From assembly GCA_036850595.1 (NCBI GenBank), contig CM072161.1:10313905-10377904 (forward strand): a stretch of 64,000 nt of DNA, written 5' to 3'. This stretch comes from Rhyacichthys aspro. Lineage: Eukaryota; Chordata; Actinopteri; Gobiiformes; Rhyacichthyidae. The position numbers and the translations under genes were made by a program. Below the pieces are notes generated by a model. It was not told where the DNA came from, searched no databases, and worked only from the letters and a program-made list of their open reading frames with translations. How positions within the stretch are numbered: the stretch's first letter is position 1; the number at the start of each line of letters is the position of its first letter. This document shows, in pieces, positions 13,801-26,664 of the stretch.

Positions 13801-14830
13801 ATAAATGTCTCTGACTAATAACAGGAAACAGAAAAGTATTTAATTAAACTCTTTTATCAAAAATACAGGGACACAACGTAATCTATGGACTGCTTTCTAT
13901 TGTGTGTTTTTAAGCTTTTATTTTGAAGCATCATTCTCTTTATGTATGGAACAGTTTACAGTGTACAAGTGTTACATGTCAAGGTACTCTTTTTTTTCCC
14001 TTCTTTTATTGATGTATACAAATTTTCTGCGATGATTTTTTGGTATTTGTGTGGTTCCTTGCCTTTCATCAGTATTGTTGCTTCCATATTAACGTATACC
14101 TTGAGTAAAACTCAATTCCACTGTGCAACCTCTGTGAAAGTGAAAACAGCAGGTAACGTCTCCTTAAGCCAATCACTGTCCATTCAAGTAAAGCAATGAC
14201 CTTGGTGATCCTGGTGAGCAACGGTCGAGCAAGTCTTCCAGAGAGTTTCCATAGCCTTTTTCCTCTACTCGATTAAACTAGCAGTTATTTCTCAGTCCAC
14301 TCTACTGTCTTCCGGAAAATGACGAACCCCGTCCTATGAGAATATATAAATGACCAAAAAAGCCATAAACTAGTACAAGCCACAGAATGAAGGCCTAAAT
14401 CCTCAGACGCCTCCTAAGACTTACCAGGAATATAGACACATGTTGGACTCCATGCATCAAGAGCCGAAGGGAACAAAAAAAGAGCCATGCAAGAATGAAG
14501 ACCAGTAATATGCAATGCCAGCCTGCACTTCAGGAAAGGGACAATTTTTAAGACTAATACATCAACAATCAGGATCTGCAGGCTTCAAAGGCAACTGGTG
14601 TTCTGCAATACAAACTGTGTGTCTAAAGAAACCTGGGAACTTTTTTGCAAAGCATGCATATGTCACGTCACTGTTGTTCCGTATTAGGGTCGACTCTTTC
14701 AATATGTAGACGCACGAGCCCTAAAAATCACCCTCTCTCCATGTTTGCCATCAGACCTGTGTACATTTCTACAATAACTCCTAAATGAATTTAAAGGAGA
14801 TGTCTTATTCTAAAATATTATTCAATAAAT
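10833..14830 (+). other. Probable 3' UTR and flank of fgf11-like gene
   Basis: There is no splice-consistent coding sequence after the FHF stop. AATAAA polyadenylation hexamers on the plus strand occur at 11513-11518, 13664-13669 and 14824-14829, the last followed by a GT-rich stretch near 14858-14875. Any of these could end the FHF transcript; long 3' UTRs are usual in this family. Which one is used cannot be read from sequence. Confidence 0.4.
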
Positions 14831-16955
14831 TACATATATTTGTATGATTATAATCAGTGCCCTTGGTGTATTCTTTGATTTATAAAAGAAAATAGCATGT
14901 AACATTGATCATTGCTGTAGGCACTATGACTGTTTCTAGAAAGTATGTCAGCTTTTTTAAAAGTGGCAGAAGAACCCAGAGGAGCAGGGACAGACAGGTG
15001 AGGGGGGTTAGGGGCTCTTTAGGCTCCCACTGGGCCAGTTGGCTCCAGATGACCTGCCCTGCTTCTTTCTTTTCATCCTCGACCTTTAATCCACTGGGCT
15101 CGCTGGGTTGGCTTCTTTTCCCCCACTTGACCTTTTAAGCAGTAGTTAAAATACTATGATCTTATGTGTGACATGTCATATTTGTCATTACACAAGTTTC
15201 TGTTGATGAGGTTTCAAGTAAGGAAACTTTTTGTTTGCTTAGATATCACATAATTTCATACGGTCACCTGCGTTCTACTCTTCCTTAAGCACAGGATAAT
15301 GGTGCTTACTTTATGGATTAAACAATGTGTAAAAACTGAAAGGTGTTTCACAAGGCTCGAACATCGATGTAGTTAACATCTTTGTTGATTTCGTATGCTG
15401 TTTACAGTCATGATATATTTTGTGTTGTGCAGTAAAATATATACATTTGAACACAACACACAACAAAATGACATTGTGTTAGATTTCATTTATAGTTTAA
15501 TTCATTGCCTTTTAGGTTGATTTGAAACTAGTTTAGCGATTTGTGCGCTTACTCGAAAGCCTATGATAACATTGGGGTGTTTCTGTGAAATTACCATTAG
15601 ATAAATGTTTAAATGGCGACAAGGTTATTGTTTAAAAAAAAAAAAAAAAGCTGTGCTGGCAGTTTTTCTTTGCTTCTGGTCGGAAGCCTATCTTTGTACT
15701 AAAAGCAGTCATGAAATGATAATTATTCGTCCCATGCTTAATTAATATTTGATAATGGGCTACTTACACAATACGCTTTGTAAAGGTCCATATTCCACCC
15801 ACCCCCATCATCAGCTCTCCAGGTCCTATATTGTGCCGGGGCATTAAGCGAAACACTGGGGGTCCTTCTCTGCATAAGGGAGAAAATGGAGTTAGATTAG
15901 GCTTGACAGCAAACTGGTTAGAACTACACTGCATTTAAAGAAAGTGCGATTATAATTTGAAATTATTTAACCTATAGTAACCCCTCAGTAAACTCTTCCT
16001 GAACTAGGTATTTGGCACTGCAAACCTATTTACTGTCTGGGATTAAGAATACACCAACATCTGTCTCGTCTACGGAAGATTTGTGTCTGTTTTATAAGAG
16101 CTGAGATTATTTCACCAAAATGTCTCATGCAGATGAATAGCTGCAATTACTTCCCCACCAGTCAATTAGATATTACATTCTTACTGTGATAACCGTAGCA
16201 AATGGATGTTAGATCATGTCCTACAGATTATGATAATTAGGCTTTGGCTCACGATGTTGAACAACTTAAATTGATCTGGAAGATTACTGTGTATTCCTTT
16301 TCTCCTCTTGATTATATGACCTCAGTCGGGGTTGTTTCCTTTTCTGATCCCCTCTGCTTTACTGGGGCGTCTCAAATCACATGGTGTAAGCCTGGTGCTG
16401 TTAACGTTGGTATACCCACAGTCTGACTGAATGGAGCTTTTTATTTCTTAATTCAGCAAATAAGGATCAAGGCATTAAACCAAATATAGTTCTCATGATT
16501 GCTGCAAGAACCAGTTACCTTCATTGTGCTCATGTTTTACGTTATAGACATCTATCTACATGCTGCATTTAGGCAAATGTGGGAAAATCACAACCTTGAA
16601 GGGGTCAATATGAATAACATGTCTTTTGCATATTTATTGTTTAGGTTAAAATAATAAGGAATAGGGAGTTATATATTGTGTCTGTCACTACAAAATATCA
16701 GAACAAATATTTTTGTCTTCAATAATTCAAAGGGCATTTAAACTGTTTAGTCATAATCTTGTTGCCGTAGTCTGCTTCTCTAAACTAGGATTACCATGGA
16801 TTAACAACAAAAAATTATCTATTGATTCATTAAACTTGCATTGCCTGAAATTCCCTTTGGTCCAACACATTCATGTATCTGGCTACCGCTTAAAAAAAAG
16901 GCAGGCATGTCTGACTATGTTTACGTGCATGTTTGAAATATGTTATTCACCACAA

Positions 16956-16971
16956 GCACCAGATGGCGGTA
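16956..16971 (+). promoter_or_regulatory. CTCF-like motif
   Basis: GCACCAGATGGCGGTA fits the vertebrate CTCF core CCASYAGRKGGCR at nearly every position. It lies between the FHF and claudin genes, where a domain boundary would make sense. This is a motif match only. Confidence 0.4.
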
Positions 16972-18873
16972 TTGCACAAGGTTTTGTTTCAAGAGCTCTG
17001 CCTCATAAAAATCTTATGACCAGGATTACAATGAGTCATTTCAGAAAAAACTAAGTGGCTTGGTTAAATAATGATTTAGAAATGTCCCTATGAGGAAGAG
17101 AATCCATTTTTCATGAAAGTGTGATTTACCTTCAACATTTTGTGAATCATTTTAGGAACTAATACTGTCAGTATAAACAGATAGAGTTGATTTTTTTAAC
17201 ATTACCTAGACATTTTCGTTATGTTGGTCTTACTCCAATAAGGCCAGGTGAGCCAGTGATCCCGCCACAACTCTTTTAACTCCGGCTGAACATTGTTTAT
17301 TTTCAAACTCTTCTCTTTCTTTCGAGATGACTCATTTGACCGTGTGACAAGTCAAAAACATTTACTCCAGTGTTACCTATGTTATGACTCACATAGTGAC
17401 TGCTCTATAAAAGTCTCATTACACAACGTCGAAACCCTGTAGCTTATGTATATTTAGTAGTGCAATCTAGTAAAAGTGTGGATATGGGAAAGATGCATGT
17501 CCAGACTTGAACTTTAACATAAGTTTTTTCTTTGAATATGTCATGTTGTCTATAAACTGCGGGGAAGTCTATAGTCCTGAAACCAGTTTGTCCGGTAAAA
17601 GAACTCTTTCTGCTGAGGCGGCCGTTGCCTGATAGTGGCAATAAAAGTCAGTCACAAACACATGTTCACATTATATACAGCTGAAAGCTGAGTCTTTCTG
17701 GGATCAAGAGATTTCCAAGTTTACACAATAGTGTGTATATAATTAAGGTTTACACTCAGGATTGCAACATGAACTGGTCAAACATAAGTCATAGACAGCA
17801 ACTCTGGACCATCATAAAAACTGCTATCACTTCACATTCAACTGAACGTGTGTCAGGAGCAAGGAATCCCTCTTGACAGATGACTCGTGACAGAGTGGAA
17901 CATGTCCCCAAACACATCATATATTGTACAGTACAGTACTATTTTAGTAACAATAAAAAACACACAACTTCCCATTTTTATTGTATTTAAAATGTCAGAA
18001 AACGTAAAAACAGGAAGCAGAGGTTATAATCAAGGAAATACTGGTCTCTTCTAGCCTGATGACACTGCCAGTGTATCAGTTGTAGTAGCCTTAGGCCCTA
18101 ATACTTTTTATACTGTAAAGAGCAGAATGGCATGACTTGAACATTAATGTGTTAACTCACTATCAACAGATTAATTACAATTACAGTTTTTTCCAAGTAA
18201 TCATAATTGAAGTTTTGTTTAGCAAACGTCCTTCATAAAATAAAGGACAAATAAAGATTTGCTTATTAATGAAAATATTTAATTGTTGAACACTATTCAG
18301 ATGAAAGGTCTCCTTGATTTGGTCATATTAATTTCAGCACAAATAGGCTACTGTCTCAACAGAGTAGGTTTATAAAAAGAACTCTAAAAAAAATCGATAG
18401 TAAAAAAAAAAAAAGCAATTCAATTCATATTCACAATTCATACGCCAAATGAAGATCTAAGCTTCTAAACTTGTGTCTCGGTTCGTTTGAGGTAGAGCCA
18501 CGGTGAGTCCAGGAGATGTTACCTTGTGTGGCATTGACAAAAAAAAAAAAAAAAGCCCCTAGTAAACAACTGGTTATGCAGACTTTGGCACGAATACAAA
18601 ACAATGTTTTGTGCTATTGTGATTCATTATCAAACCGCTACAGTAGTTCATGAGTATTGATGAAAACCTGTTTTCATGCTAACCATGTGTTCAGTCAGAC
18701 ACGCTCGTGGCTCCACCCAATAAAATAGTTAATGCTAATTATTATTATCACCATCGCGAGCCTAGTCCGTCCAAACAGTAAACAAACATATCTTACAGTA
18801 AACTAAAAAGATGAATTTAAAATGAAGAGTATATTTTGGTCTCCTCTTCAGAAACACTTACATCATGAAACTG

Positions 18874-19180
18874 CAGGTGTCTGCTGAGACGTCTGATGAG
18901 TCGAAACTGCGTGCGCGTCCCCGCCCACCTGTAGAAACCGCCTAAAAGCTCGTTCCCGCTATCCCTTCCCCATTCAAGGTGCGGCTCTGAACAGGTGCGT
19001 AAAGGTTTCCTGAGACCGTTCTCTCTGCTCATCGGCACTTTCTTTTCCAAAGACCCACGGAATAAATACAAGTAGGTTCACTTGGAGCTTCATTTGCGAA
19101 GAAGAAGAACACGCTTGACCTTTAGCTTCTTCAGGTGGACGCCGTCTTTGTTTCTTCAGAGTCCGAAGTCGGAACAGGTG
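18874..19180 (+). promoter_or_regulatory. Cluster of five CAGGTG-type E-boxes upstream of cldn7
   Basis: CAGGTG occurs at 18874-18879, 18992-18997, 19132-19137 and 19175-19180, and CACCTG at 18926-18931, all within 310 bases of the start codon. Snail and ZEB repressors are known to bind CAGGTG E-boxes in claudin promoters. The transcription start is not known here, so some boxes may lie in the 5' UTR. Confidence 0.45.
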
Positions 19181-19183
19181 CAA

Positions 19184-21786
19184 ATGGCCAACTCGGGTCT
19201 ACAGATTCTGGGCTTCTCCCTGGCTCTTCTGGGGCTAATAGGACTCATCGTCGGCACCATCTTGCCCCAGTGGAAGATGTCTGCTTACGTTGGGGACAAC
19301 ATCATTACAGCGGTGGCCATGTACGAGGGACTGTGGATGTCCTGCGCTTTTCAGAGCACAGGCCAAATCCAGTGCAAAGTGTACGACTCAATCCTGCAGC
19401 TCAACAGTAAGTCACACATTTATTCATCTGTGTCTTCTGTTGTCTAAGCACACCTTTATTTGTATTCAGCCTATAATCAGATGACTTCAGCTGAGTTTAA
19501 TTAACTCAATTCAAAGCTGCTATAGAGGTGGCTTTACTTGGAAAATGCCATCTTACAATATGGCCCCGCCTTTCTTGGAAAAGGCCCATTCAGTTGTTTA
19601 ATCTGAAGCTTGGTCAAAAACCGTCCACAGACTCAACAGTGTAGGCCATAAGAAAGTTGAACGACATGACCAAGCCTAATTTGAGCAACTTTGAATCGCA
19701 TTTTACAATCCTAGACTGTTTCTAGATTACAGTGTGGAAGGTCTAACCGGTTCTGTCACTTATTAACTCCCCTTCTTTCACTTAAATATTTTTTTCTTCA
19801 CGTAAAACCGCGCTCAGGGGCCTCAGCTGCCGTGTGGAGGAGAGTTGCACACAAATACTTGACAGAAATGATAAGAGTCCTTTACATTATTGTTAAATCG
19901 GTATGTAGCCTTTCTTCACTACAGGTTTTTCATCCTTGCGCAAACCCCCTACTGTAGTTGAACATTTGCATTTAACCACACCACACCACAGGTAGGTACT
20001 TACAGGTTAAACAACACCTGTGTTTAGTCAACACAGAGGAACCAGCTCAGCACACTTTAAACTAGTCATGACTTCTTTATTCTAGACATTTCAATTACGC
20101 ATTAAATTGCTTTAAATACAAAAAAAAAAACTTTCTTCAAAGGTTAAAAGGTTGTGCTTCTAGGCTTTATAGCAAGTGATCTAGATAGGTCAAGGAATTG
20201 ATAGGCCCCTGTATCTATATAAATCATTAACCAAAATGTCTGACAGTAAATGGACAAGGTGAGACTTGTATCTTTTTATCTGAAAACGGTGGCTAAATGG
20301 GTCACTCATGGCAAGGCAGTTGGTTTAGGTTTACCTGATTTCCCCTCAGGACAATAAAGCACCTGAATGTCAACCTTCCAACTTCCGTCTGCCTACTTTC
20401 CAGTGTACGGCCCATTGTGTTTATAAAGATCTGCAGTGCATTTAAATTCACTGATTTTACTTTTCACAGTGGATAGTTGTATTGGACCAGGCTTCTTATA
20501 ACACCTGATAAAATATCTACTCCTCAGCGTACCTTATCGCATTGCCAAACATGAACACAAAGAAAGAGTGGATTAAAAAAGGAAAAAAAAAAACTGTGGT
20601 TAGATACAATGAGTGTACAAATAATAGCTTGATAACATGGGATATCTTCTAAATCCATTTTTGGAACTTGAGGAATTTGAAACAATTCTAAATATAAGAT
20701 CACTTGTCTAAACATTTTTTATGAGATTCCTATTTGTATTATTATCTGAAGTCTGGAGTTTGTGTTTCTGATTGGCGCTTTCAAGCCATGGAATGTCCAC
20801 CTGCTGAAAAGCGGCTTGTAGTACCTGAAAATGGGAGTGTCTTCCTCATAATGAAACCTGAAACCTGGTCAGACCTGTTTCTTACGAGCACACATGCAAA
20901 CACACAGACCCATTCCCACCCCCGCCTCCCCCAGTTTCTCACAGCTTCCGGTTAGAGCCAGTTTCTGTGGAGCGTTGTTACAGGGAGCGGCAGTGACACA
21001 CGAGCCGCTCTGTTTCATAATAAGTGGTCTCTTTCTTAATGGTTTCCTCTAAACATGTAAAATATTGAATTTTCACTTTAGTCTAAATAAATCAAAAGCT
21101 ATCTTTCACTCTGCCTGTTTGCCACACCCATATTCCTGTGCACTTGGTGAATGTTTGTCACTTTAACCGATGGATTAACCCTCTCCTGCCTGTTCTTCTA
21201 GGTGCCCTCCAGGCAACCCGCGCCCTCATGATTGTGAGCATTATTGTAACGGTGGCTGGTCTGGGTGTAGCCTGCATGGGAATGAAGTGCACCACCTGTG
21301 GGGGAGATGACAAAACTCGCAAGTCTCGCATTGCAATGACAGGAGGAGTTATCCTTTTGGTTGGATGTAAGACACTGTTTAAACATTTAGTGAAATCCTG
21401 AAGAGTCATTCAGTGACCTAATTGTTTACTTTTTTTTCCACAACAGCTCTGTGTTCAATCATTGCTTGCTCATGGTATGCCCATGACATCATTCAGGCCT
21501 TCTACAACCCTTTCACCCCTGTCAATACCAAGTAAGTGCAGTAAAATGACCAGATTTCTTTGAAATTGTGGTAAATTTTGCCTTGGCATTTGCAGCAAAC
21601 TTAACTTTTTGTAATATCTTTATCTAAAGGTATGAGTTTGGGTCAGCCATCTTCATTGCCTGGGCTGGATCCTTCCTTGTCATCATTGGAGGTGGCATGC
21701 TAGCAGCATCCTGTCCAAGAGGCAAATCTGCATCCACACCGAGGTATCCCAGAGCTCCCAGCAGCACCACCAAGGAATATGTTTAA
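19184..21786 (+). CDS. cldn7: Claudin-7-like tight junction protein
   Basis: Four exons, 19184-19406, 21202-21366, 21447-21531 and 21630-21786, join to a 209-residue frame ending in TAA at 21784-21786; the first two lengths (223 and 165) are those of mammalian CLDN7. Claudins are four-pass membrane proteins that form paracellular strands in tight junctions. Visible features are the start MANSGLQILGF, TM1 about 8-28, and the claudin signature W30-GLW(49-51)-C54-C64 in the first extracellular loop. TM2 begins ALQATRALM, followed by cytoplasmic MKCTTCGGDDKTRKSRIAM, and the C-terminus KEYV is a PDZ-binding motif for ZO proteins. MANSG, the GGDDK stretch and KEYV favour claudin-7 over claudin-1, although WMSCAFQSTGQIQCK also recalls claudin-1. 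Whether it is the a or b fish paralogue cannot be said. It converges with npm1. Confidence 0.93.
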
Positions 21787-23416
21787 ACAGGAGGCTCAAG
21801 GAACACTTTGACATTTAAACTAGTACAACTTGGAGAATGACAATTTGTACGACAGGCAGAAGTTGATCGCCCTTCTAGTTTTTATTTTGTACTTTCAGGG
21901 TTACCCTGTGTTGTTACTGTAATATTTTAAAGGTTTTATAAATGACTGTTTACTTTAAAATTTATCAACTTTGTCCTGTCCTAACTAGTCAGTGCTTGCT
22001 CATAGATGCCACATTCAGCACTAAGGTAAAAGACATTGTAGACCTCAGTGTGTTGGAAAGTTTTTTTTCATGCTGCATGCTACAGTGTGTTGTTCAGATC
22101 TGTAGTTTTTGGATAAAATGAATGCACTGAATAGAGGACAACTCTGAAACCCTTTCACTGTGCAGTAGAGTTAATCACTGAGAAGCTGAAACCGTGTCTT
22201 CATGTATTTGTGCCTTATTTATGAGACAGATCGTTTAATACAGCAGACTGTTTCTTTAATCAGATGCCTGAATAAAATTGTAAGACTAAATATATCCCAT
22301 GATACCAATTGCCAAGAGAGGCTATCATGCCATACAGCATGATGTTTTGGCTCATTTCCAATGACTGTGTCTTGCTGTACTCAATTTGCAGTTATTAAAT
22401 GATTTTGTTGTATATTAAAACTGAAAGATTCACTGCTCAGTTTCATTTATGCACTATCACACATCTGTCTGGAAGCCATCTTAGGTGATGGCACACAATC
22501 ATGGCTACCCAAATCCACCACCTTGTGGCGTTTATTGGTTACTACCCTAAAAGTGCTCTTCAGGTCACATTTTGACAATGCTTTTTCTCAATTCAGCCAG
22601 CTTTCCATCAGCAATATTACTTACAGGGCTCGCAAAACAGTTGTTTGCTAAATAAATTGTATCAAATGTAAATGATTACTTCAAATACTGAGTGATACAA
22701 ACCTTTATTCATAACATGGAATGATCTTTGACAGGTCTCTCCCACAATGCATTAGCTCATGTCAGAACTACCATTTAAATTTAGTTGTAAAAACAAACAA
22801 ACATTAGCACGCCAATAAAAATCCCATAATGTATTCAGTCCATGTACTTTGGACTGTCAACCAAAATGGCATCCTCTGCACAAGCATTAAAGGTTGTACT
22901 TCAAAGCAGCTTGATTCATTTCTGGACGGTGAACATCAGAAAATACAGAAAACAGCCTTACTTTAAAGCTAACACTGGCATACAGACTCCAAGAAAAGGT
23001 TTTCCAAAGTGCCTTCCAATATGGCCTTGGTCATTCTGCTTGGTTTGAGTTAATAGATAAAACTGTCTAATGTATTGGTCAATCTGATCTACAGTTTGCT
23101 TTAAATATAGATTTCATGCCAAATTCAGCTATACTGTATTCAATGTGTAGGACCTGAACATATTCTCAATTTCAGTTCCCAAAATAATGTAGCAAGGTTT
23201 ATTTACAAATGTACAAATATGAATAATCTTGCTATTTTAAGATGGGGTACAGGCAGTGAGAAACATTTAGTGTCAGTTTACATCACCACATCTATACCTG
23301 AGCTGAAAAGGACAGACAGTTTGACAAGTGAGAGGCACTGGGTTTGGATTTTGAGGGTTGGAGAGGTGCTATGGGTATAAACAAGCCAAGTAAAAAGCGA
23401 AACAAATACTATTTGA
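21787..23416. other. Convergent 3' UTRs of cldn7 and npm1
   Basis: No coding sequence. The claudin 3' UTR probably occupies the left part, to about 22290. The npm1 3' UTR comes in from the right, with minus-strand AATAAA hexamers at 23198-23203 and 22704-22709. The two transcripts need not overlap. Confidence 0.5.
22271..22276 (+). terminator. Candidate polyadenylation signal of cldn7
   Basis: AATAAA lies about 485 bases after the claudin stop codon; it is the first good hexamer on the plus strand, giving a 3' UTR of about 500 bases. Confidence 0.5.
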
Positions 23417-26400
23417 TTATTTGGATTCTTTTACTGTTTGTCTCCATGTCCAGAGGTCTGCAAGAATCTAAAATGAAAGGAAAGCTGAGTTAGCAAAAAC
23501 CTGTTTATCAAGTATCTGTGTGACACTAAAAGCTAGCAATTTAATATTGCTTTCGTTACCAAGAAATTAAAAGAAACTTTGTGCTACTTTACCTTGTCAT
23601 CTGAAACTCTATAACTATGCTTCACAAAGTTCTCAAACTTGGCCTGCAGGATAGGTAATTTTACTCCCTATGAAATGGGGGGGAAAGTTAAATCAGTTTC
23701 TTATTAAAAACATTTTACTCTCAGAAAGGACACAGTATTTTATTGTTCAAGCTCAAACCTTTTTGACTGCTTCCATTACTTTGTCTTTAATTTGTGGAAG
23801 TGTTAATGGCTCTTTGGGAGTTGGTGGGGTTTTAGGAGACTTCTCACCCTTGCCTTTAGGTGTTTTCACCTGAAATGAGTATAGAGTGAATTTTATGACA
23901 AAGAAACAAAGTTAAGACTTTTATCACAAATACAAATGATTTACTTGGTACCTCTTTTTTGCCTGGAGTTGTGGCTTTAGGGCTTTTGCCATTTTGAGCA
24001 GCAGCTTTTGGTTTTGATGGAGGTTGCTCGGCCTACAAGATGACAGCTGTTGTCAGCAAGAGTAAAAACACAGTTGTGACAAGCAGAATAAGCCACACTA
24101 GATACTTGCCTTGACAGGTGTCTCTTCCTGCTCGTCTTCCTCCTCATCTTCATCGTCATCATCATCGTCGTCTTCCCTTAAAGATACAAACAATAGGTTG
24201 AATATTTTGTCAAACAATGTATACACTTACACACGGACACAAATTTCTACAACTAAAAGCACAATTATCAACCAAAACAATCACGATCAATGTGCAAAGT
24301 GTAAGCATTTTATCATAACAGTTCAACTGTTTTCTTCAACAATTTTACAAATGAATATTCTCAGACTGTTCCAGACTTCCATAAAATACCAAGTAAGACT
24401 GGTACCAAATCACAACAGTAAATTGTGTTTTACAATAGCATGTGCAATAACAACATTTACAAAAGACATGTTGATAAAGTCAATCAAACCTGCTTAGATT
24501 TGACTCTGGTTTATGTTATTTTAACACAGGTTTTACTAAACTCTGATTTGCTGGTTAAATTTCACTGGTGCATTCAGGTCTGTGACCTTGAGATCCTTTA
24601 TAGACATAATTATATATTATAGAGTTATTTAGGTGTCACAAAATATAAAAGTATTGTTGCAGCTGACACTTACTCTTCGTCGTCATCATCTTCCTCCTCC
24701 TCATCATCATCATCCACTTCCATCTTCAGCTTTTTCTGAAAGACATCTAAAATGAGTTGTACCCTCTTGACAAATAAACCCTGTGCAGACCAATGATGTG
24801 AAACAAACCTTTAATTTATCAGCAGGAGACGATGCAGGTCTTTTCTTTGATGTTTTAACATCTTTTACATCTTCCTCTTCTTCCTCATCTTCATCATCCT
24901 CTTCTTCATCCAAAGACTGATCAATTTCCACTTGGTGGAAAAAAAAGACAAAATGAGGGTGTGGTCAGTGAGTGTTTCCTAGATAACACACATTCAAATG
25001 CTCTATTCACAAATACTCACTGACAAGATGTTGTCCACTAAGATGGATAGGTCCAGAGCCAGCCTTTAGACGAAAGACCACTGGAGGAGTGATGGTGAAC
25101 CCACCAAGGCATACCTGCCAAAAATGCTCAAGTAAGACACATGTCCTTACTGCTTATTAAGTTAAGAGAGTATTGAACCAACAATAGTAGAAATGGTGGA
25201 GCACAACAAGACCCCAATCACCCATCTGCTGTAGCTTAAAAAACAGGGCTTGAAACATTTACTCACACTAGGCAGAGCAGAGGGCTTCAGTGAAACCAAA
25301 GCTGCTTTGATTTTCTGACCCTCGAGGTCCTGTCCCTCCACCTCCACCATGTGAAGTTCGTCCTTGGTGTTAGGGTCTACACATGCCTGAACATAACAGC
25401 CAAGTAATAAGTGTTTATTGTGTTCAAATGTTTTTTGCAAATAAAATGCTAACAGGTACGAATTTACCATCCTGAGGTCCAACTGATGCTCAAAGTCGTC
25501 ATCCTCAGGGTTGAACACCACATCTTTACCAGCTTCCAACATGCATCCTGTGAGCAAGAACAGAAATTAATCTTACTATTGTACATCACATGCATGTCTC
25601 ATGTGCCAACCTGCAGTGCTATAAAAATCCTGCACACAAGAGGGAGCTACAAAGACCACAAATGTACACATGGCTATGGAAGATCAGACAAGCTCAATGA
25701 TTATATATTATATAGCATTCAAAGCAATATTATAAAAGTAATTGTTTACTTAAGATATGAAAGATGTGCAATAGGATTAAGAGAATTGCCCTAACACTGT
25801 TGGGAGAAAAGAAAATCCTTCGTCTCTTACAACAGTTAGTACTACTAGGACAAAAGCTGTTCAATCTAATCAAAAACTAATCGAAAGTTCACATTTCTTT
25901 TTTATACATTCCTCTGCGGCTTTTGACACAATACAGAAGGGAGGAGACTGTTTGCCCCAGTGCCCTCGAAAAGGGGTCATTTAAGGTTTCCCATTGAAGC
26001 CCTAACAATTTTCAGGATAAAATAAATTAGGTGTCCCAGGAAACTTTTTTTTTTTTTTGCAGTTTACTTGTGGGAATATCGTTGATGGCAAATTTTCATT
26101 GTGAATAATTGGGGGTTTTGCGTTAGCCTGTAAAAGTTAAGGCCAACTTAGGTCCACATGTGTTTGAATAATGATTGAACCCACGTTGTGCTTGAGTCCA
26201 CGTGTGAGAAGGTTTACAAAATTCACAGGGTTACACACTGTTGTTACAGTTTATCGAGATTTTAATCTGATTGAAGCTGGAAGGGTCTAAGCTCTTTTTC
26301 ATATAAAAAAAACCCCTAAATATATTGCAATAGTTTGCTTCACATCAAGGCCGCCATGTTGTTGAGAACCCACGTGTATGGCGTAGTCAGACTAAAACAA

Positions 26401-26664
26401 GTACACCCGTACACATTGACAGCTTTACCTAACAAAGCCTTACAACTGTATTGTGACCTAATAGATAAATGACACCATAACATTTAATTACTAAAACAGC
26501 ACAATTACACTAGGGCACTCCTCACACTACAACCCGCTTGTTTGCCTGAAGTTACACAGCTACAAGGTCAAATACGATGTGACAAATTGTGTAGAAGAAT
26601 TAGTAAGATTCTCACCGTAAAGAAATGTCTGCGGAGCCACCGGTGTCTCGTCTAATCCGTTCAT
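23417..26664 (-). CDS. npm1: Nucleophosmin
   Basis: Eleven exons on the minus strand, in transcript order: 26664-26616, 25547-25468, 25386-25267, 25114-25021, 24930-24809, 24735-24674, 24176-24110, 24032-23952, 23869-23759, 23667-23593, 23467-23417. They total 912 nt, giving 303 residues. The start is MNGLDETPVAPQTFLYG. The N-terminal pentamer core runs to about residue 117, with FTITPPVVFRLKAGSGPIHL near its end. A short acidic run (about 121-137) precedes a basic NLS-like stretch near 144-159, then a long Asp/Glu tract (about 161-193), a Lys/Pro-rich linker, and a C-terminal helical bundle ending LADLWTWRQT. W293 and W295 match the two nucleolar-retention tryptophans of human NPM1. NPM1 is a nucleolar histone chaperone in ribosome assembly and centrosome control. 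The full C-terminal domain excludes npm2 and npm3. Human NPM1 is 294 residues. Confidence 0.95.
24033..24109 (-). other. npm1: Non-canonical GC-AG intron of npm1
   Basis: Read on the minus strand, the exon ends GTCAAG at 24110 and the intron begins GCAAGT; its acceptor AG is at 24034-24033. Using this junction keeps the frame and the whole gene at a multiple of three. AAG|GCAAGT is otherwise a perfect donor, as is typical of GC-AG introns. Confidence 0.8.

Larger units (their letters stand above)
14831..19183. other. Intergenic fgf11-cldn7 with claudin promoter region
   Basis: No gene is visible. It contains A-runs near 15635 and 18540, a CTCF-like motif at 16956-16971, and, in the last 310 bases, the presumed 5' UTR and promoter of the claudin gene with five CAGGTG/CACCTG E-boxes. 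Otherwise nothing stands out. Confidence 0.5.

Noticed and set aside
24111..24497. Plus-strand frame starting with a poly-Ser run
   Set aside because: It is the antisense shadow of the npm1 acidic exon.
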